Source: Novosphingobium sp. RL4
GTDB lineage: Bacteria > Pseudomonadota > Alphaproteobacteria > Sphingomonadales > Sphingomonadaceae
NCBI RefSeq assembly: GCF_035658495.1
Contig: NZ_CP141944.1
Coordinates: 1,080,001-1,144,000, forward strand
Direction of reading: 5' to 3'
Length of the DNA stretch: 64,000 bases
Positions 38,658-47,747 of the stretch are shown here, one piece after another; position 1 is the first letter of the stretch, and the number at the start of each line of letters is the position of its first letter. The notes beneath the pieces were generated by a model. It was not told the DNA's origin. It ran no database searches and worked only from the letters and a program-made list of their open reading frames with translations. The position numbers and the translations under genes are program-made.

Positions 38658-39515
38658 TCACGCTACCTTGCGTTTGCAGAAGGCTTCGGCGTTGTCCTTC
38701 GCTTCCCGGTAAAGCGTTTCGTCGCGGGCGTAATATTCGGCGATAAACCGTTCCACTTCGTCGCCCAATGTGATTGAGCCGTAGCGGTTCGCGGCCTTGG
38801 CGAAGGCGCCGCTTTTCATCCAGAAAGGATAGATCGCCTGCTTCAGGGATGGGGGGAGCAGCTTGCGGCCAACGAAACGGGCCGCTGGCTGGATGGGACC
38901 CGCCCATTTTCGCGGCTCGTGCCGGGCATGATCGTGCGGGATGTCGATCGTGAGGCCGGTCTCTGTCTTCACCCAAAGCGCGGCGGCATCGATGCGGTCG
39001 ATCGGGAAAATCTTGGTCACGATGCGTTCGCCGCCCAACTCGGCATAGTCACACTGGCGGGAGAAGTGGATATATTCCATGTCGCAGAAGTGCCCCCGGG
39101 CATCGAGCCAGTCACACACATGCCGTGCCTCCTCTTTCAATATGGGGTCGTCCGCGCGCAGTGCTGTCATCCCGCGATGTTCTCGAAGACGCTGCAAGAG
39201 CGCCGAAAAGAAGCGATCGCGTGGAGGGCGCGCCAGGATGAAGCTGCGAGAACCTACCAGGGTGGACCACGTCGCCGGAAAGTGCCTTTCGAGAAAGGCG
39301 AGCGGCACATGTTCTGGCTGGACCCGGCCCAGCCCCGGCATGCCGGTTACGCCGGCCTCCATGAGTCTCTCCGCTTCCGGTTCGTTGACGCCGAGGTCCG
39401 TGGCCATCGCGGCAAAACACAGCGCATCGCATTGGGCCAGAGCATTGCGAACGCTTTGGCCTGCGTTCTTGGGAATGTGGATGAATGCCAGGCGGGCAGC
39501 TTGGATATAGAGCAC
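38658..39515 (-). CDS. Sulfotransferase-family protein (PAPS-dependent, carbohydrate type)
   Basis: 285 residues. The 5'-phosphosulfate loop is F-I-H-I-P-K-N-A-G-Q-S (11-21), the bacterial P-K-x-A-G-x-S form, and the 3'-phosphate-binding segment is ARPPRDRFFSALLQ (95-108) as in family-2 sulfotransferases. It probably transfers sulfate from PAPS to a sugar. The GTG at 39515 is chosen because AAGGAG lies 7-8 bp upstream; the open frame goes up to 39641 but that part overlaps the flippase end. Lies between flippase and glycosyltransferase, so the surface polysaccharide is the likely acceptor. Confidence 0.75.
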   Translation of the reverse strand: MLYIQAARLAFIHIPKNAGQSVRNALAQCDALCFAAMATDLGVNEPEAERLMEAGVTGMPGLGRVQPEHVPLAFLERHFPATWSTLVGSRSFILARPPRDRFFSALLQRLREHRGMTALRADDPILKEEARHVCDWLDARGHFCDMEYIHFSRQCDYAELGGERIVTKIFPIDRIDAAALWVKTETGLTIDIPHDHARHEPRKWAGPIQPAARFVGRKLLPPSLKQAIYPFWMKSGAFAKAANRYGSITLGDEVERFIAEYYARDETLYREAKDNAEAFCKRKVA

Positions 39516-39543
39516 GGTTTCATCTCCTTCGTAGGGTCTGAAT

Positions 39544-41010
39544 TTAACCGGAAAAGACCTCCAGGCTGAAAATGCGCAGCCGGTAGGCCATGGCGAGGAA
39601 CACGAGTCCCAGCATCGCGGAAGCGAGGAGGCCGATGACAAGTGTGGTGATGGGGGGAGCGGACATTATGAGGAACCCACAGTGGCGCAGCGCGTAAAGC
39701 ATCAGGAAATAGGCCAGACCGAGTGCGCCGGCGGCGATGAATTTCCTGACCGCGGGGCCGACGCGCACATGGCCTTTCCATCGAATGAGATGAAAGCCCC
39801 AGATCGTGGTGATAAGCACCACGAATGCTTGCGACCATGCGAGCGCCGCGATGCCGAAAGGTGTGGCGATGAGGATCGCCGCCACGGACAGGGCGGCAGC
39901 GATCAGATTGAACATCATGACCCAGTGCGTCCGGTCCAGCGCCGCGAAGGCGGGTTCAACCAGTAACTGGCCCGCACCTGCCACGCCGCGCAGGCTCATC
40001 GCATAAGTGACGACCAGCGCGGCAAGATAGGAAGGTTGGAAGAATGCGGAAACGATGTCTCGTCCGAAAACTATGATAACGGCACCCGCCATGCCCGTCA
40101 GCAAGGCGACGGTGCCCGAGAACCGGGCCAGCGGTCCGGCCAGATCCTGCTCCTGACGCGCGGAATTGCCGAATTGGGTTGCGGCGAAGTTGCTCATCGG
40201 CTGCGTCAGAATGTCAGTTGCGCCGGTAGCGATGCGATTGCCGAAACGGTACAGCCCTACATCGGCGGGCGAGTGGAACAGGCCGAGCATCACATCGCCG
40301 GCATATCGCGCTAGAAACGCCAGAAAGCGCGATCCATAGAGATTGCTGGAAAAGGCCGTGGCCTTGCGCGCCAAAGCCATGCTGAACTGGAACATCGGCC
40401 AGGTTCGGCCCGCCACGACGAACAGCACTGCGCCGAACAGAATGCGCACATAGCGCGCGGCGACCAAGGCATAGAGCGAATGCCAGTACCACAGCAAGAT
40501 TGCGCCGCTGATCAGCGCAACCAGGTTCTCTACGAAGACGAACTTGAAGTTAAGTGCTACCGCCTGCCGCCGCAGCAATGTCGCCGAAGACCAGGCAACG
40601 ATCGAGGCGACGGGCTGTGCCATTGCGAGCAGCAGCAGAACAAGGCCGAGTTCTTTGGCGCCGAAAAGCCACTCCAGGGGAAATGCGATAGCGGCCAGGA
40701 ACAGCGATGCTGCCCCGACCAGCGCAAGTATCAGCCAGAAGCACGTTGATACGACCAGCGAATCTTCCGCTTTCGCAACGAGGACGAACTGGAATATTCC
40801 TGTATAAGTGAGCGTCTGAACGAGAATGACGAAGACGTTCGCGAGGCTGAACACCCCAAAATCGGCTGGCTCCAGAAATCGCGCTGCGAGGAGCGTTATG
40901 ACCAGGGTCGAGACTTGTTCCAGCGCACGGGCTGAAAACGCGAACAAGGCGAACCCACCGCGATTGCGAACGATCCGAAGGTTGGCGCGTCTCAGAACCG
41001 CAACGCTCAT
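39544..41010 (-). CDS. wzx: Lipid-linked oligosaccharide flippase, Wzx-like
   Basis: 488 residues with about 12-14 membrane helices. Polysaccharide-type MATE/MVF fold: RALEQVSTLVITLLAARFLEPADFGVFSLA at the N-terminus is the usual start of Wzx/RfbX proteins. It would move the undecaprenyl-linked repeat unit to the periplasmic face. No Wzy polymerase was recognised in the window. First gene of the leftward unit; the 28 bp before the sulfotransferase gene hold only its ribosome site. Confidence 0.85.
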   Translation of the reverse strand: MSVAVLRRANLRIVRNRGGFALFAFSARALEQVSTLVITLLAARFLEPADFGVFSLANVFVILVQTLTYTGIFQFVLVAKAEDSLVVSTCFWLILALVGAASLFLAAIAFPLEWLFGAKELGLVLLLLAMAQPVASIVAWSSATLLRRQAVALNFKFVFVENLVALISGAILLWYWHSLYALVAARYVRILFGAVLFVVAGRTWPMFQFSMALARKATAFSSNLYGSRFLAFLARYAGDVMLGLFHSPADVGLYRFGNRIATGATDILTQPMSNFAATQFGNSARQEQDLAGPLARFSGTVALLTGMAGAVIIVFGRDIVSAFFQPSYLAALVVTYAMSLRGVAGAGQLLVEPAFAALDRTHWVMMFNLIAAALSVAAILIATPFGIAALAWSQAFVVLITTIWGFHLIRWKGHVRVGPAVRKFIAAGALGLAYFLMLYALRHCGFLIMSAPPITTLVIGLLASAMLGLVFLAMAYRLRIFSLEVFSG

Positions 41011-41736
41011 GCCGCTGGGGCCCTATCGGGTGAACGTGCACCTTGCACCCGCGTTTGCTGGCGGCTCTTCATGTGGGAACGTTCCCGATCCTGCCACGAC
41101 TTGGCTCGCGTTGAACGGTCGAGGGCGGGAGGCTGTCATGAGGATGATTCAATTGACAATAGTCCTGCGTGATTTCGGGGCGTGCAGCGATTTCGACTTG
41201 ATTCTGAAAGCCATTCCGATCGCTGGTGAGGGTTAACCCTATCATCAAGCGAAGTTTCCGTTCGTGAAACTCCCCCCAAGTTGGATGAAGATTGTTCGGA
41301 GTTACGATTGCGCACCACACGGTTTCGTGGGTCGCATTTTCGCTTATCAACGACGTATTTTGGTCGTTTCGGCGATTGATGTCGCCGGGTTTCAGGCAAT
41401 CTGCAAGGCGGACGCACGTTGAATTCGACGAATTCGGCGCAGGTTGCTGACCACAGATCTTTCTCGGAGAGCGGAGCGCTTGTCGATCTACGCAGCGAGC
41501 AACGAATAATCCGTCGTTGACGAGAATCTGCTTTTACGTGCCTAATTCTCGGATTTTTACTACGTGATTTTGCGCAGAAATGACCATCATGTCGCTATTT
41601 TGGCGGGTTTTGTTTTACGCGTCCAAAGTGGAGCCAGATCATGTTGCGGATGCGAAGAGGGGGGTGATAGCTCTGATTAACCAAGCAGTAAGGATGCTCG
41701 TCAGGCTTCCTGAGCGTTGTCAGAGGGAGTGATTGA
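41011..41736. promoter_or_regulatory. 726-bp regulatory gap of the exopolysaccharide locus
   Basis: The longest gap in the window, between the divergent flippase and priming-transferase genes. It is AT-richer than its surroundings and no frame here shows coding bias. It contains several inverted repeats: AACGA-N10-TCGTT (41349-41368), GAATTCG-A-CGAATTC (41421-41435) and CAACGA-N8-TCGTTG (41500-41519). These are operator candidates. I could not fix a promoter with good spacing. Confidence 0.5.
41421..41435. promoter_or_regulatory. Perfect palindrome in the exopolysaccharide regulatory gap
   Basis: GAATTCG-A-CGAATTC, 7-1-7, about 300 bp upstream of the priming transferase start and 410 bp from the flippase start. 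A possible binding site for a dimeric regulator. Confidence 0.35.
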
Positions 41737-42462
41737 GTGGCGGAAACGGCACTACGCACATTGTGTCTGCAGGAAGATGTGTACTTGGCTGACGGTCTTC
41801 GGCCAAGCAATGCACGCCCTTCTGTTGCACAACCCAGGTCGATCAACTTTGGGGAAGCGATGCTCTGGCGGCTTTTTGATGTACTGGTGGCCAGCGCAAT
41901 CCTGATGTTCATGCTGCCCTTCCTGATTGTCCTGGCCATTGTCACTTACCTCGGTGATCCTGGCCCCATATTCTACCGGCATCGCCGCATCGGCTGCCGC
42001 GGACGCTACTTCGGCTGTCTTAAATTCCGCACGATGAAGGTTGATGGCGATGCGATCCTGAAGGAGCATCTGCAAAGCAATCTCGCAGCGCGTTTCGAGT
42101 GGGAACGCACCCGGAAACTGCGCCGAGACCCGCGCGTGACACCCATTGGGGCAATCGTGCGAAAATTGAGCCTTGATGAGTTTCCGCAGCTTTTGAATGT
42201 TCTGGCCGGAGACATGAGTATCGTTGGGCCTCGCCCTATAGTTGAACAAGAAGTTCTTCGATATGGCCCATATTTCGAATACTACTGTCAGGTCAGGCCG
42301 GGGCTAACCGGAATATGGCAGACAAGCGGTCGTAGCGACACATCCTATCAACAGCGCGTTGACATGGACGTATCTTATGTTGAACGAAAAGGTCTCGCTT
42401 TAGATGCATGGCTGCTTTTAAAAACTCTCCCGGCAGTCATGTTTGCCCGAGGATCATATTGA
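41737..42462 (+). CDS. Undecaprenyl-phosphate sugar phosphotransferase (ExoY type)
   Basis: 241 residues. Starts repeat-unit synthesis by moving a sugar phosphate, usually glucose or galactose, to undecaprenyl phosphate. One N-terminal membrane anchor (about 50-75, VLVASAILMFMLPFLIVLAI), then the catalytic core: KFRTMKVDGD, DEFPQLLNVLAGDMSIVGPRP and the closing VRPGLTGIWQ / ARGSY pattern. The short, single-helix form is ExoY-like, not the long WbaP form. GTG start at 41737 with GAGGGAG upstream. It is alone on the + strand in this locus and is followed by a terminator. Confidence 0.9.
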   Translation: MAETALRTLCLQEDVYLADGLRPSNARPSVAQPRSINFGEAMLWRLFDVLVASAILMFMLPFLIVLAIVTYLGDPGPIFYRHRRIGCRGRYFGCLKFRTMKVDGDAILKEHLQSNLAARFEWERTRKLRRDPRVTPIGAIVRKLSLDEFPQLLNVLAGDMSIVGPRPIVEQEVLRYGPYFEYYCQVRPGLTGIWQTSGRSDTSYQQRVDMDVSYVERKGLALDAWLLLKTLPAVMFARGSY

Positions 42463-42488
42463 GCTGCGCACTTCAGGGAAGTGGGGGG

Positions 42489-42511
42489 AAGGGGCTTTGT
42501 GCCCCTTTTTT
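42489..42511. terminator. Rho-independent terminator after the priming transferase
   Basis: AAGGGGC (42489-42495), loop TTTGT, GCCCCTT (42501-42507) followed by a T-run (42506-42511). It ends the + strand gene just before the convergent glycosyltransferase. Confidence 0.85.
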
Positions 42512-42545
42512 GTGCGAACAGGAAATGTGGCGTGGATTTTAATGT

Positions 42546-43763
42546 TCAGAGTAATGCCTGTTCATATTGATTCACGATTGTATTCGCCCAGCTCTCTGGT
42601 GTGTTGCACAGATTGAGATAGTTCTTGTGCCCATGGGTGGACATGCGTTTGACCCGCGCATTGTCGGCATGGAGGTCCAGCAGGGTACGCGCGAATTCTT
42701 CCAGATTTGCAGTATTAGCGGAAAGCCCAAACCCGGCGCGCTCGATCTCGGGCGCAACGAGCGCGCGGTTGCTTACAATGACCGGCACACCTGATCCGAT
42801 GGCTTCGAGCGCAACCAGCCCGAAGGGCTCTGCCCAGCGACTGGGCATTACGGCAAGCTTGGCGCGAGACAGTGCCTTTGCTGCGCCTGCACGATCCTGA
42901 CGACCGAGCATGATCGCGTCTGGATTTATTGCACGCACATGATCGACTTCGCTGCCGTCTCCCACGAACGTAATTGGAATTCCTGCCATGGCAGCAGCCT
43001 TGGCAGCGAGATCGGCGCCTTTCTCGGCTGAAATCCGGCCAATGTAGATGATCCCGTTGTTTCGTTCCGCCTCGATGCGCTGGGGTGCAAGGGGGGTGAC
43101 GGGGTTTCGCACCGCGACCAATTTTTCGGCAGGCCAGTGACCAAGTGCGAAATTTCGGGCCTGGCCAGGGTGGATCAGTAACATGCGATTAGCATTCGCA
43201 CCTACCGTTTGCACTCGCCGGACAGCCTCCCGGCCTGAGCGCCAGAGCTTGTGTGCGTATGATGATTTATCGCACCGACAGCTGAGGCATGCCGCCGAAA
43301 GTGGGGTAAGCGAACAGTCCTGCTCGGTCACATAATTGAAAAAGGCTCCGTTGGGGCAGCTGTTGAAGTAATCGTGTCCATGCAGAATCACGCGCAGCGA
43401 CACATCGCGAAGAGCGCCGAACACCGCGGGGGACAAAATTTTCGTCCAGCCATGAACGTGATAGATCGTCCCCGGCGTATCGTTTTTCCGTATCCAGTCT
43501 CGCACGCGGAATAGTGATGGCGGATTGAAAAGGCCTTTCGTCAAGGCGCCTATCGTGGAGCGGTCCAGCAGGGACTTCCCGTTCAGCGGGATGAACTCGA
43601 CATCATCTCTGCCGAAATTCGTGCCGGTGTCTCCCGCGAAGAAGGTGACGGGTACGTCACGGCTCCGGAGTTCTTCGATCAGAACCTGCACAAGATAGGA
43701 AGCACCACCCAGCGCTTCGCTGTAATCGTGGAATAGAACCACGCGCTCGATCTTGTCTGGCAT
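42546..43763 (-). CDS. Glycosyltransferase family 4 with cysteine cluster
   Basis: 405 residues, GT-B fold. N-terminal VVLFHDYSEALGGASYLVQVL and the C-terminal VMPSRWAEPFGLVALEAIGSG donor site (about 320-345) place it in GT4. A middle segment has clustered cysteines (SCPNGA, then DCSLTP, then ACLSCRC near residues 140-175) that could hold a zinc or disulfides; this is a feature of some polysaccharide GT4 enzymes. The ATG at 43763 is preferred over open frame further upstream (to 43907), which overlaps the OPX gene. Confidence 0.87.
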   Translation of the reverse strand: MPDKIERVVLFHDYSEALGGASYLVQVLIEELRSRDVPVTFFAGDTGTNFGRDDVEFIPLNGKSLLDRSTIGALTKGLFNPPSLFRVRDWIRKNDTPGTIYHVHGWTKILSPAVFGALRDVSLRVILHGHDYFNSCPNGAFFNYVTEQDCSLTPLSAACLSCRCDKSSYAHKLWRSGREAVRRVQTVGANANRMLLIHPGQARNFALGHWPAEKLVAVRNPVTPLAPQRIEAERNNGIIYIGRISAEKGADLAAKAAAMAGIPITFVGDGSEVDHVRAINPDAIMLGRQDRAGAAKALSRAKLAVMPSRWAEPFGLVALEAIGSGVPVIVSNRALVAPEIERAGFGLSANTANLEEFARTLLDLHADNARVKRMSTHGHKNYLNLCNTPESWANTIVNQYEQALL

Positions 43764-43788
43764 AAAGGGTGCGGCCTTGGTCTGAATA

Positions 43789-44337
43789 TCAGAAGAAGCG
43801 TTGTTCGATCCGGATCGTGTCGCCGGGAAGAACCGCTGCTCCGCTTGTGAGCTTATAGGAATGTTCCGCGCCCTCTCGGGAATGGCGGATATAGACCATT
43901 TTCTCATTGGCCCGATAGGTGAAGCCGCCAGCTTTCGCGATCAAAGCGAATAAGGACATGCCTTCGGAATATGTATATTCTCCCGGTTTCTGAACTTCGC
44001 CAAGGATATAAATTGGCTGATAGCTGACAAGGTCGAGCGTGATCTTCGCGTCACGGACATATTCAGTGCCGAAAAGGCGAGTAAGTTCGCCGCGCAGTTC
44101 GGCAGGGGTTTTCCCCGCAGCCGTTACATTGCCGACCATAGGCAGCCCGATCAGGCCTTCGTCGTTTATGACATATTCTCCCGAGAGATCTTTCTCGCGA
44201 AAGACTTCGATCTTGATCCGATCCCCGGCGGCAAGGCGATATTGCACGACGTTGACGCTTGGCAATTCGTTGGAAGCTGCCGTTGTGCATCCGGTCAGGC
44301 AAACGCCGAGGATGAGAGCGATCGCGCGTAGCATCAT
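43789..44337 (-). CDS. Polysaccharide export (OPX/Wza-type) lipoprotein, short form
   Basis: 182 residues. Lipoprotein signal with lipobox LTGC (LTG-C15-TTA region), then the PES domain (RLAAGDRIKIEVFREKDLSGEYVI, about 33-56) and one SLBB domain (YILGEVQKPGEYTY, about 109-122). It lacks the second SLBB and C-terminal amphipathic helix of Wza, so it cannot form the same outer-membrane pore alone and probably works with the barrel protein at 47748-49028. AGGAG precedes ATG 44337. The same order (OPX near BY-kinase) is seen in sphingan loci. Confidence 0.9.
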   Translation of the reverse strand: MMLRAIALILGVCLTGCTTAASNELPSVNVVQYRLAAGDRIKIEVFREKDLSGEYVINDEGLIGLPMVGNVTAAGKTPAELRGELTRLFGTEYVRDAKITLDLVSYQPIYILGEVQKPGEYTYSEGMSLFALIAKAGGFTYRANEKMVYIRHSREGAEHSYKLTSGAAVLPGDTIRIEQRFF

Positions 44338-44366
44338 GATTTCTCCTAGGCTCGTAAGGCGCAGCT

Positions 44367-45491
44367 TCAGGCGAACTCGCCAATGGGGCGGTATGACCGG
44401 AGTGCGTCCAGAATGCCGTTGTCGAACACTTCCGGCGCGAAACGGCGTGCGTTGTGAATGGCGTCTTCAGGCTGGAAGGTGGGCAGCCACTGGTCAAAAC
44501 GCTGCAGCGCTTCGCAGAGAGCGGAAACGGTCTGTTCCTGAAAGAACAGCCCGGTTTTCCCGTCCAGAATTGAGTCTGTGACGCCGCCGTGACCATAGGC
44601 AATGACCGGGCGGCCACTGGCGTTCGCTTCGACGGGGACGATGCCGAAGTCCTCTTCAGGCGTGAACACGAGAGCCCTGCAGGTTGCGTAGGCTTCCTTG
44701 AGTTCCTGGAATGACAGGCGTTTGCGCACTTCCACGTTCGGGCCGGCATTGGCAGAGATGAATTTGAACATCTCGCCATCGCCAACCATCAATGCGGGTA
44801 CACCAAGGCGATTGAAGGCTTCTAGGGCGATATCCGCCCGCTTGTAGGGGGTCATTTGGCTGGCCCAGAGGTAGCGGTCGGAAATCTGGCCGGAAGGTGT
44901 GAAGGCATCGACCATGACCGGGGGGTGCACAACCCGCGCTTCCCGGCCCCATACCTTCCGGATACGGCGGGCAACGAACGAACTGTTCGCGACCAGCGTG
45001 TCGACGCGATTGGCAGAGCTGACATCCCACTGACGCATCCGGTGAAACATCGCGGGCATCATTATGCGGCTGACGGCCCCCGCCGACGCTTTATAGTCCT
45101 GATAATGATCCCACAAGTAACGCATGGGGGAATGGCAATAACAGAGGTGAAGTGTGTCAGGGCTGGTGATGACGCCCTTGGCTGGACCGGATTCGCTGCT
45201 GATAACGAGATCGTAACCGCGCAGATCAAGTTCTTCCAAGGCCATGGGCATGAAAGGAAGATATTTCTGATAGTGACGCCGCGCACCGGGGAGGGCGCCG
45301 ACGAATGTCTGGCGGACGTTGGCAGACCTTATTTTCTGCGAAACCCTGGCCGGATCGTAGACGTGCGTGAAGATGTCCGCGTGAGGGAACAGATCCAGGA
45401 GGCGCTCCAGCACGCGCTCGCCACCCCGCATCGAAACCAGCCAATAGTGGATCAGCGCCACGCGCTTGAATGGGAGGCCTTCGCGCGTCAT
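44367..45491 (-). CDS. Glycosyltransferase family 4 (mannosyltransferase-like)
   Basis: 374 residues. The N-terminus IHYWLVSMRGGERVLERL and LCYCHSPMRYLWDHY (about 110-125) are typical of a GT4 subgroup from capsule and exopolysaccharide loci; the donor site near 290 reads FTPEEDFGIVPVEANASGRPV. The ATG at 45491 overlaps the kinase stop by 4 bp (ATGA), so both are coupled. Linkage and sugar unknown. Confidence 0.88.
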   Translation of the reverse strand: MTREGLPFKRVALIHYWLVSMRGGERVLERLLDLFPHADIFTHVYDPARVSQKIRSANVRQTFVGALPGARRHYQKYLPFMPMALEELDLRGYDLVISSESGPAKGVITSPDTLHLCYCHSPMRYLWDHYQDYKASAGAVSRIMMPAMFHRMRQWDVSSANRVDTLVANSSFVARRIRKVWGREARVVHPPVMVDAFTPSGQISDRYLWASQMTPYKRADIALEAFNRLGVPALMVGDGEMFKFISANAGPNVEVRKRLSFQELKEAYATCRALVFTPEEDFGIVPVEANASGRPVIAYGHGGVTDSILDGKTGLFFQEQTVSALCEALQRFDQWLPTFQPEDAIHNARRFAPEVFDNGILDALRSYRPIGEFA

Positions 45492-47719
45492 GCGTAATAG
45501 CCGCGATAGTGCTTGTAAAAGCTGGCGATGTCGCTTCCCCCAAAGCGGACCTGCTTCTTCATGTCGACCTTGTTGAGGACGATGCCGAGGCCTTTGATGG
45601 CACGGATCGGCAATTGCCGGATCGCAGCCTTGGCCACGCGATCGACGGTTTTGCGCCAATGGACGACAAGGACGACATGGTCGGCCAGCGATACGATTTC
45701 ACGGGATTCTGCGATGGGCAGAATGGGCGGACAATCCAGCACGATAATGTCGAAGTCTTCGCGAAGGCGGGCGATGACGCGGTTGAGGCGGCCTCTTTCG
45801 GTCAACCGCTCACCCTTCGCGAAGGGGCGGGTGATCGGGATGATGCGCATCGGGGAATCGGAATCCGTGTACTGGGCGATTGCGCCGCTTTCCGAATGCA
45901 GCGCCTCGTAGAGACCCTGTTCGCCGCTGATGAAGCCGAACTGTTTGCTCAACTGCGCACGGATGACATCGCAGTCGATCACGACGACCCGCTCGTTGGC
46001 CATGGCAAGCGAACGGGCCAGGCAAGAGGCGATTGTCGATTTGCCTTCGCCGGGCAGTGCCGAAGTGATGGCGATTACCTTGCTGCTCGAAGGGCCGGAC
46101 TGGCGGACCGAGACGATTACGTTGCGCAAGGCTTCGGAAAAGGCGCCGTCGGAATGGTCTCGCACGGTATCGAGGGGCGTAGCAGCATGGGGATCGACGG
46201 AGCGATGCGAGGGAATGAAGCCCAGTGCGCGGATGCCGAGGCGGTTCTCGATATCGTCCAGGGTTGTGAAGCCGCGGTAGGAAAGCTCAGAGACGACCGC
46301 GAGCGTTGCGCCTGCGAGAAGCCCGACCACGAAGCCAAGTGCCAGGTTGAGCGGCAGGTTGGGTGAAATCGGCAGCAGAGGCGTAGTCGCTGCGGATACC
46401 AGGCGAGCGCTCGGCTGCTCCGAGCCGCTTTCGGCAACGACCGAATTGTAACGTTGCAAATAGGACTGGTAGAGCAGCTGGGTCGCGTCTGCGCGTTTTT
46501 CCAGGTCTGCCAGAGCTACCAGCGCGGTATTGTCGGTGCTGAGCTGGGCGCGGGTTCCGCTGCGGCTGGACAGCAGGGAGGACAGGCGTTTTCCGGACGA
46601 ATCCGAGCGGCTTTCCAGTGCCTTGATCGATCGTGTGACTTCCGTGGCGATCTGCCGGTCGATATCGGCAATTTGCTGGCGAGTGGTCACGAGGTCCGGG
46701 TTGTTGTCGAAGTAGCGCTGCGACAGGTCCCGTTCGCGGATGACGAGTTGGGCGCGTTCCGCGCGAAGGGACGTGACGACAGGGGAACTGACAGCCTCGC
46801 CCACTCCGTTTGCGCCGCTTCTCTGCAATTGGCGGCGTGCGCTGGATAGGGAAGCGGCGTCGCGGGCGGCTTCTGCACGGGCCTCGGCGATCTGCTGGTT
46901 GTAGGTCGAGATTTCCTGCTCGGTGAGGCTTGTTGCGGCGGAACTGAGCAGCCCTTTGCGAATGCGATAGTCTTGCACGGCCGCGAAAGCCTCGTTCGCG
47001 GATTTGCGCAGTTCATCGACGCGTGCCTTCAGGACTTTGGCTGCAGTGGCATTTGTCCTGGCAAGTTCGCGGGCGTCGTCCGTCGTATAGAGGCGTGCGA
47101 ATGCGTTGGCGACGTTTGTCGTTCTCTCCGCGCTGGAATCGGTGAACGAGATGCGCAAGTTGAAGGACTCGCCTACCCGCGCGACATTGAGGTGCTTCAG
47201 GAGATAGGTCGTGGCCCTTTCGATCAGCACGGCGCGATCTGTTTTGGCGAGCGCGGTATCGTCGCTGCGGTCGATCCCCAACGAGGCCAGGAAATTGTCC
47301 AGGAAGGAACGCGGGGCTATGACATCAGACAGGAAAACGCGGTCCTTCAACAAGCCGGTTGTTTCCAGGACCTGGGCGGCCATTTCGCGCGATGCGATCA
47401 ACTGGATCTGCGTTTCCACGTCTTCGGAGCGGACTGGCCCTGGAGTGTCTGAATCCTTGTCCTGGGGAACGAGCTGGGTCGATTTCGTGATCATGACGAC
47501 GTCGGCGGTGGAAAGGTAGGTTTTGGGCAGCGCCGTGGTCCACAGCAGTGCGAGAAGCACACAGATGGCCAGTGTCAGCACAAGCACTTCCCTGCGCCTG
47601 CGCAGCATCGCCATCAGATAGCGCACAGTCATCTGGTCGTCCGAATAGCGATAGCTCTCGGACCCTTCGATGACCTGCGGGACCGCTCCGGACGCTTCAT
47701 AGATCGCGGGAAGGTTCAA
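45488..47719 (-). CDS. Polysaccharide co-polymerase with tyrosine autokinase (Wzc-like)
   Basis: 743 residues. Controls chain length and export. N-terminal Wzz-type part with two membrane helices (about 42-62 and 435-455) and a long coiled periplasmic domain, then the cytoplasmic BY-kinase: Walker A SALPGEGKST (about 555-565), A' motif VVVIDCDVIRAQ, Walker B IIVLDCPP. The tail FYKHYRGYYA has four tyrosines, the autophosphorylation site. Both halves are one polypeptide here, while sphingan loci described so far split them into two genes. Start is TTG at 47719 with AAGGAG 9 bp upstream. Confidence 0.92.
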   Translation of the reverse strand: MNLPAIYEASGAVPQVIEGSESYRYSDDQMTVRYLMAMLRRRREVLVLTLAICVLLALLWTTALPKTYLSTADVVMITKSTQLVPQDKDSDTPGPVRSEDVETQIQLIASREMAAQVLETTGLLKDRVFLSDVIAPRSFLDNFLASLGIDRSDDTALAKTDRAVLIERATTYLLKHLNVARVGESFNLRISFTDSSAERTTNVANAFARLYTTDDARELARTNATAAKVLKARVDELRKSANEAFAAVQDYRIRKGLLSSAATSLTEQEISTYNQQIAEARAEAARDAASLSSARRQLQRSGANGVGEAVSSPVVTSLRAERAQLVIRERDLSQRYFDNNPDLVTTRQQIADIDRQIATEVTRSIKALESRSDSSGKRLSSLLSSRSGTRAQLSTDNTALVALADLEKRADATQLLYQSYLQRYNSVVAESGSEQPSARLVSAATTPLLPISPNLPLNLALGFVVGLLAGATLAVVSELSYRGFTTLDDIENRLGIRALGFIPSHRSVDPHAATPLDTVRDHSDGAFSEALRNVIVSVRQSGPSSSKVIAITSALPGEGKSTIASCLARSLAMANERVVVIDCDVIRAQLSKQFGFISGEQGLYEALHSESGAIAQYTDSDSPMRIIPITRPFAKGERLTERGRLNRVIARLREDFDIIVLDCPPILPIAESREIVSLADHVVLVVHWRKTVDRVAKAAIRQLPIRAIKGLGIVLNKVDMKKQVRFGGSDIASFYKHYRGYYA

Positions 47720-47747
47720 AATTGAGCACTCCTTCGAGTTCGCCTGA

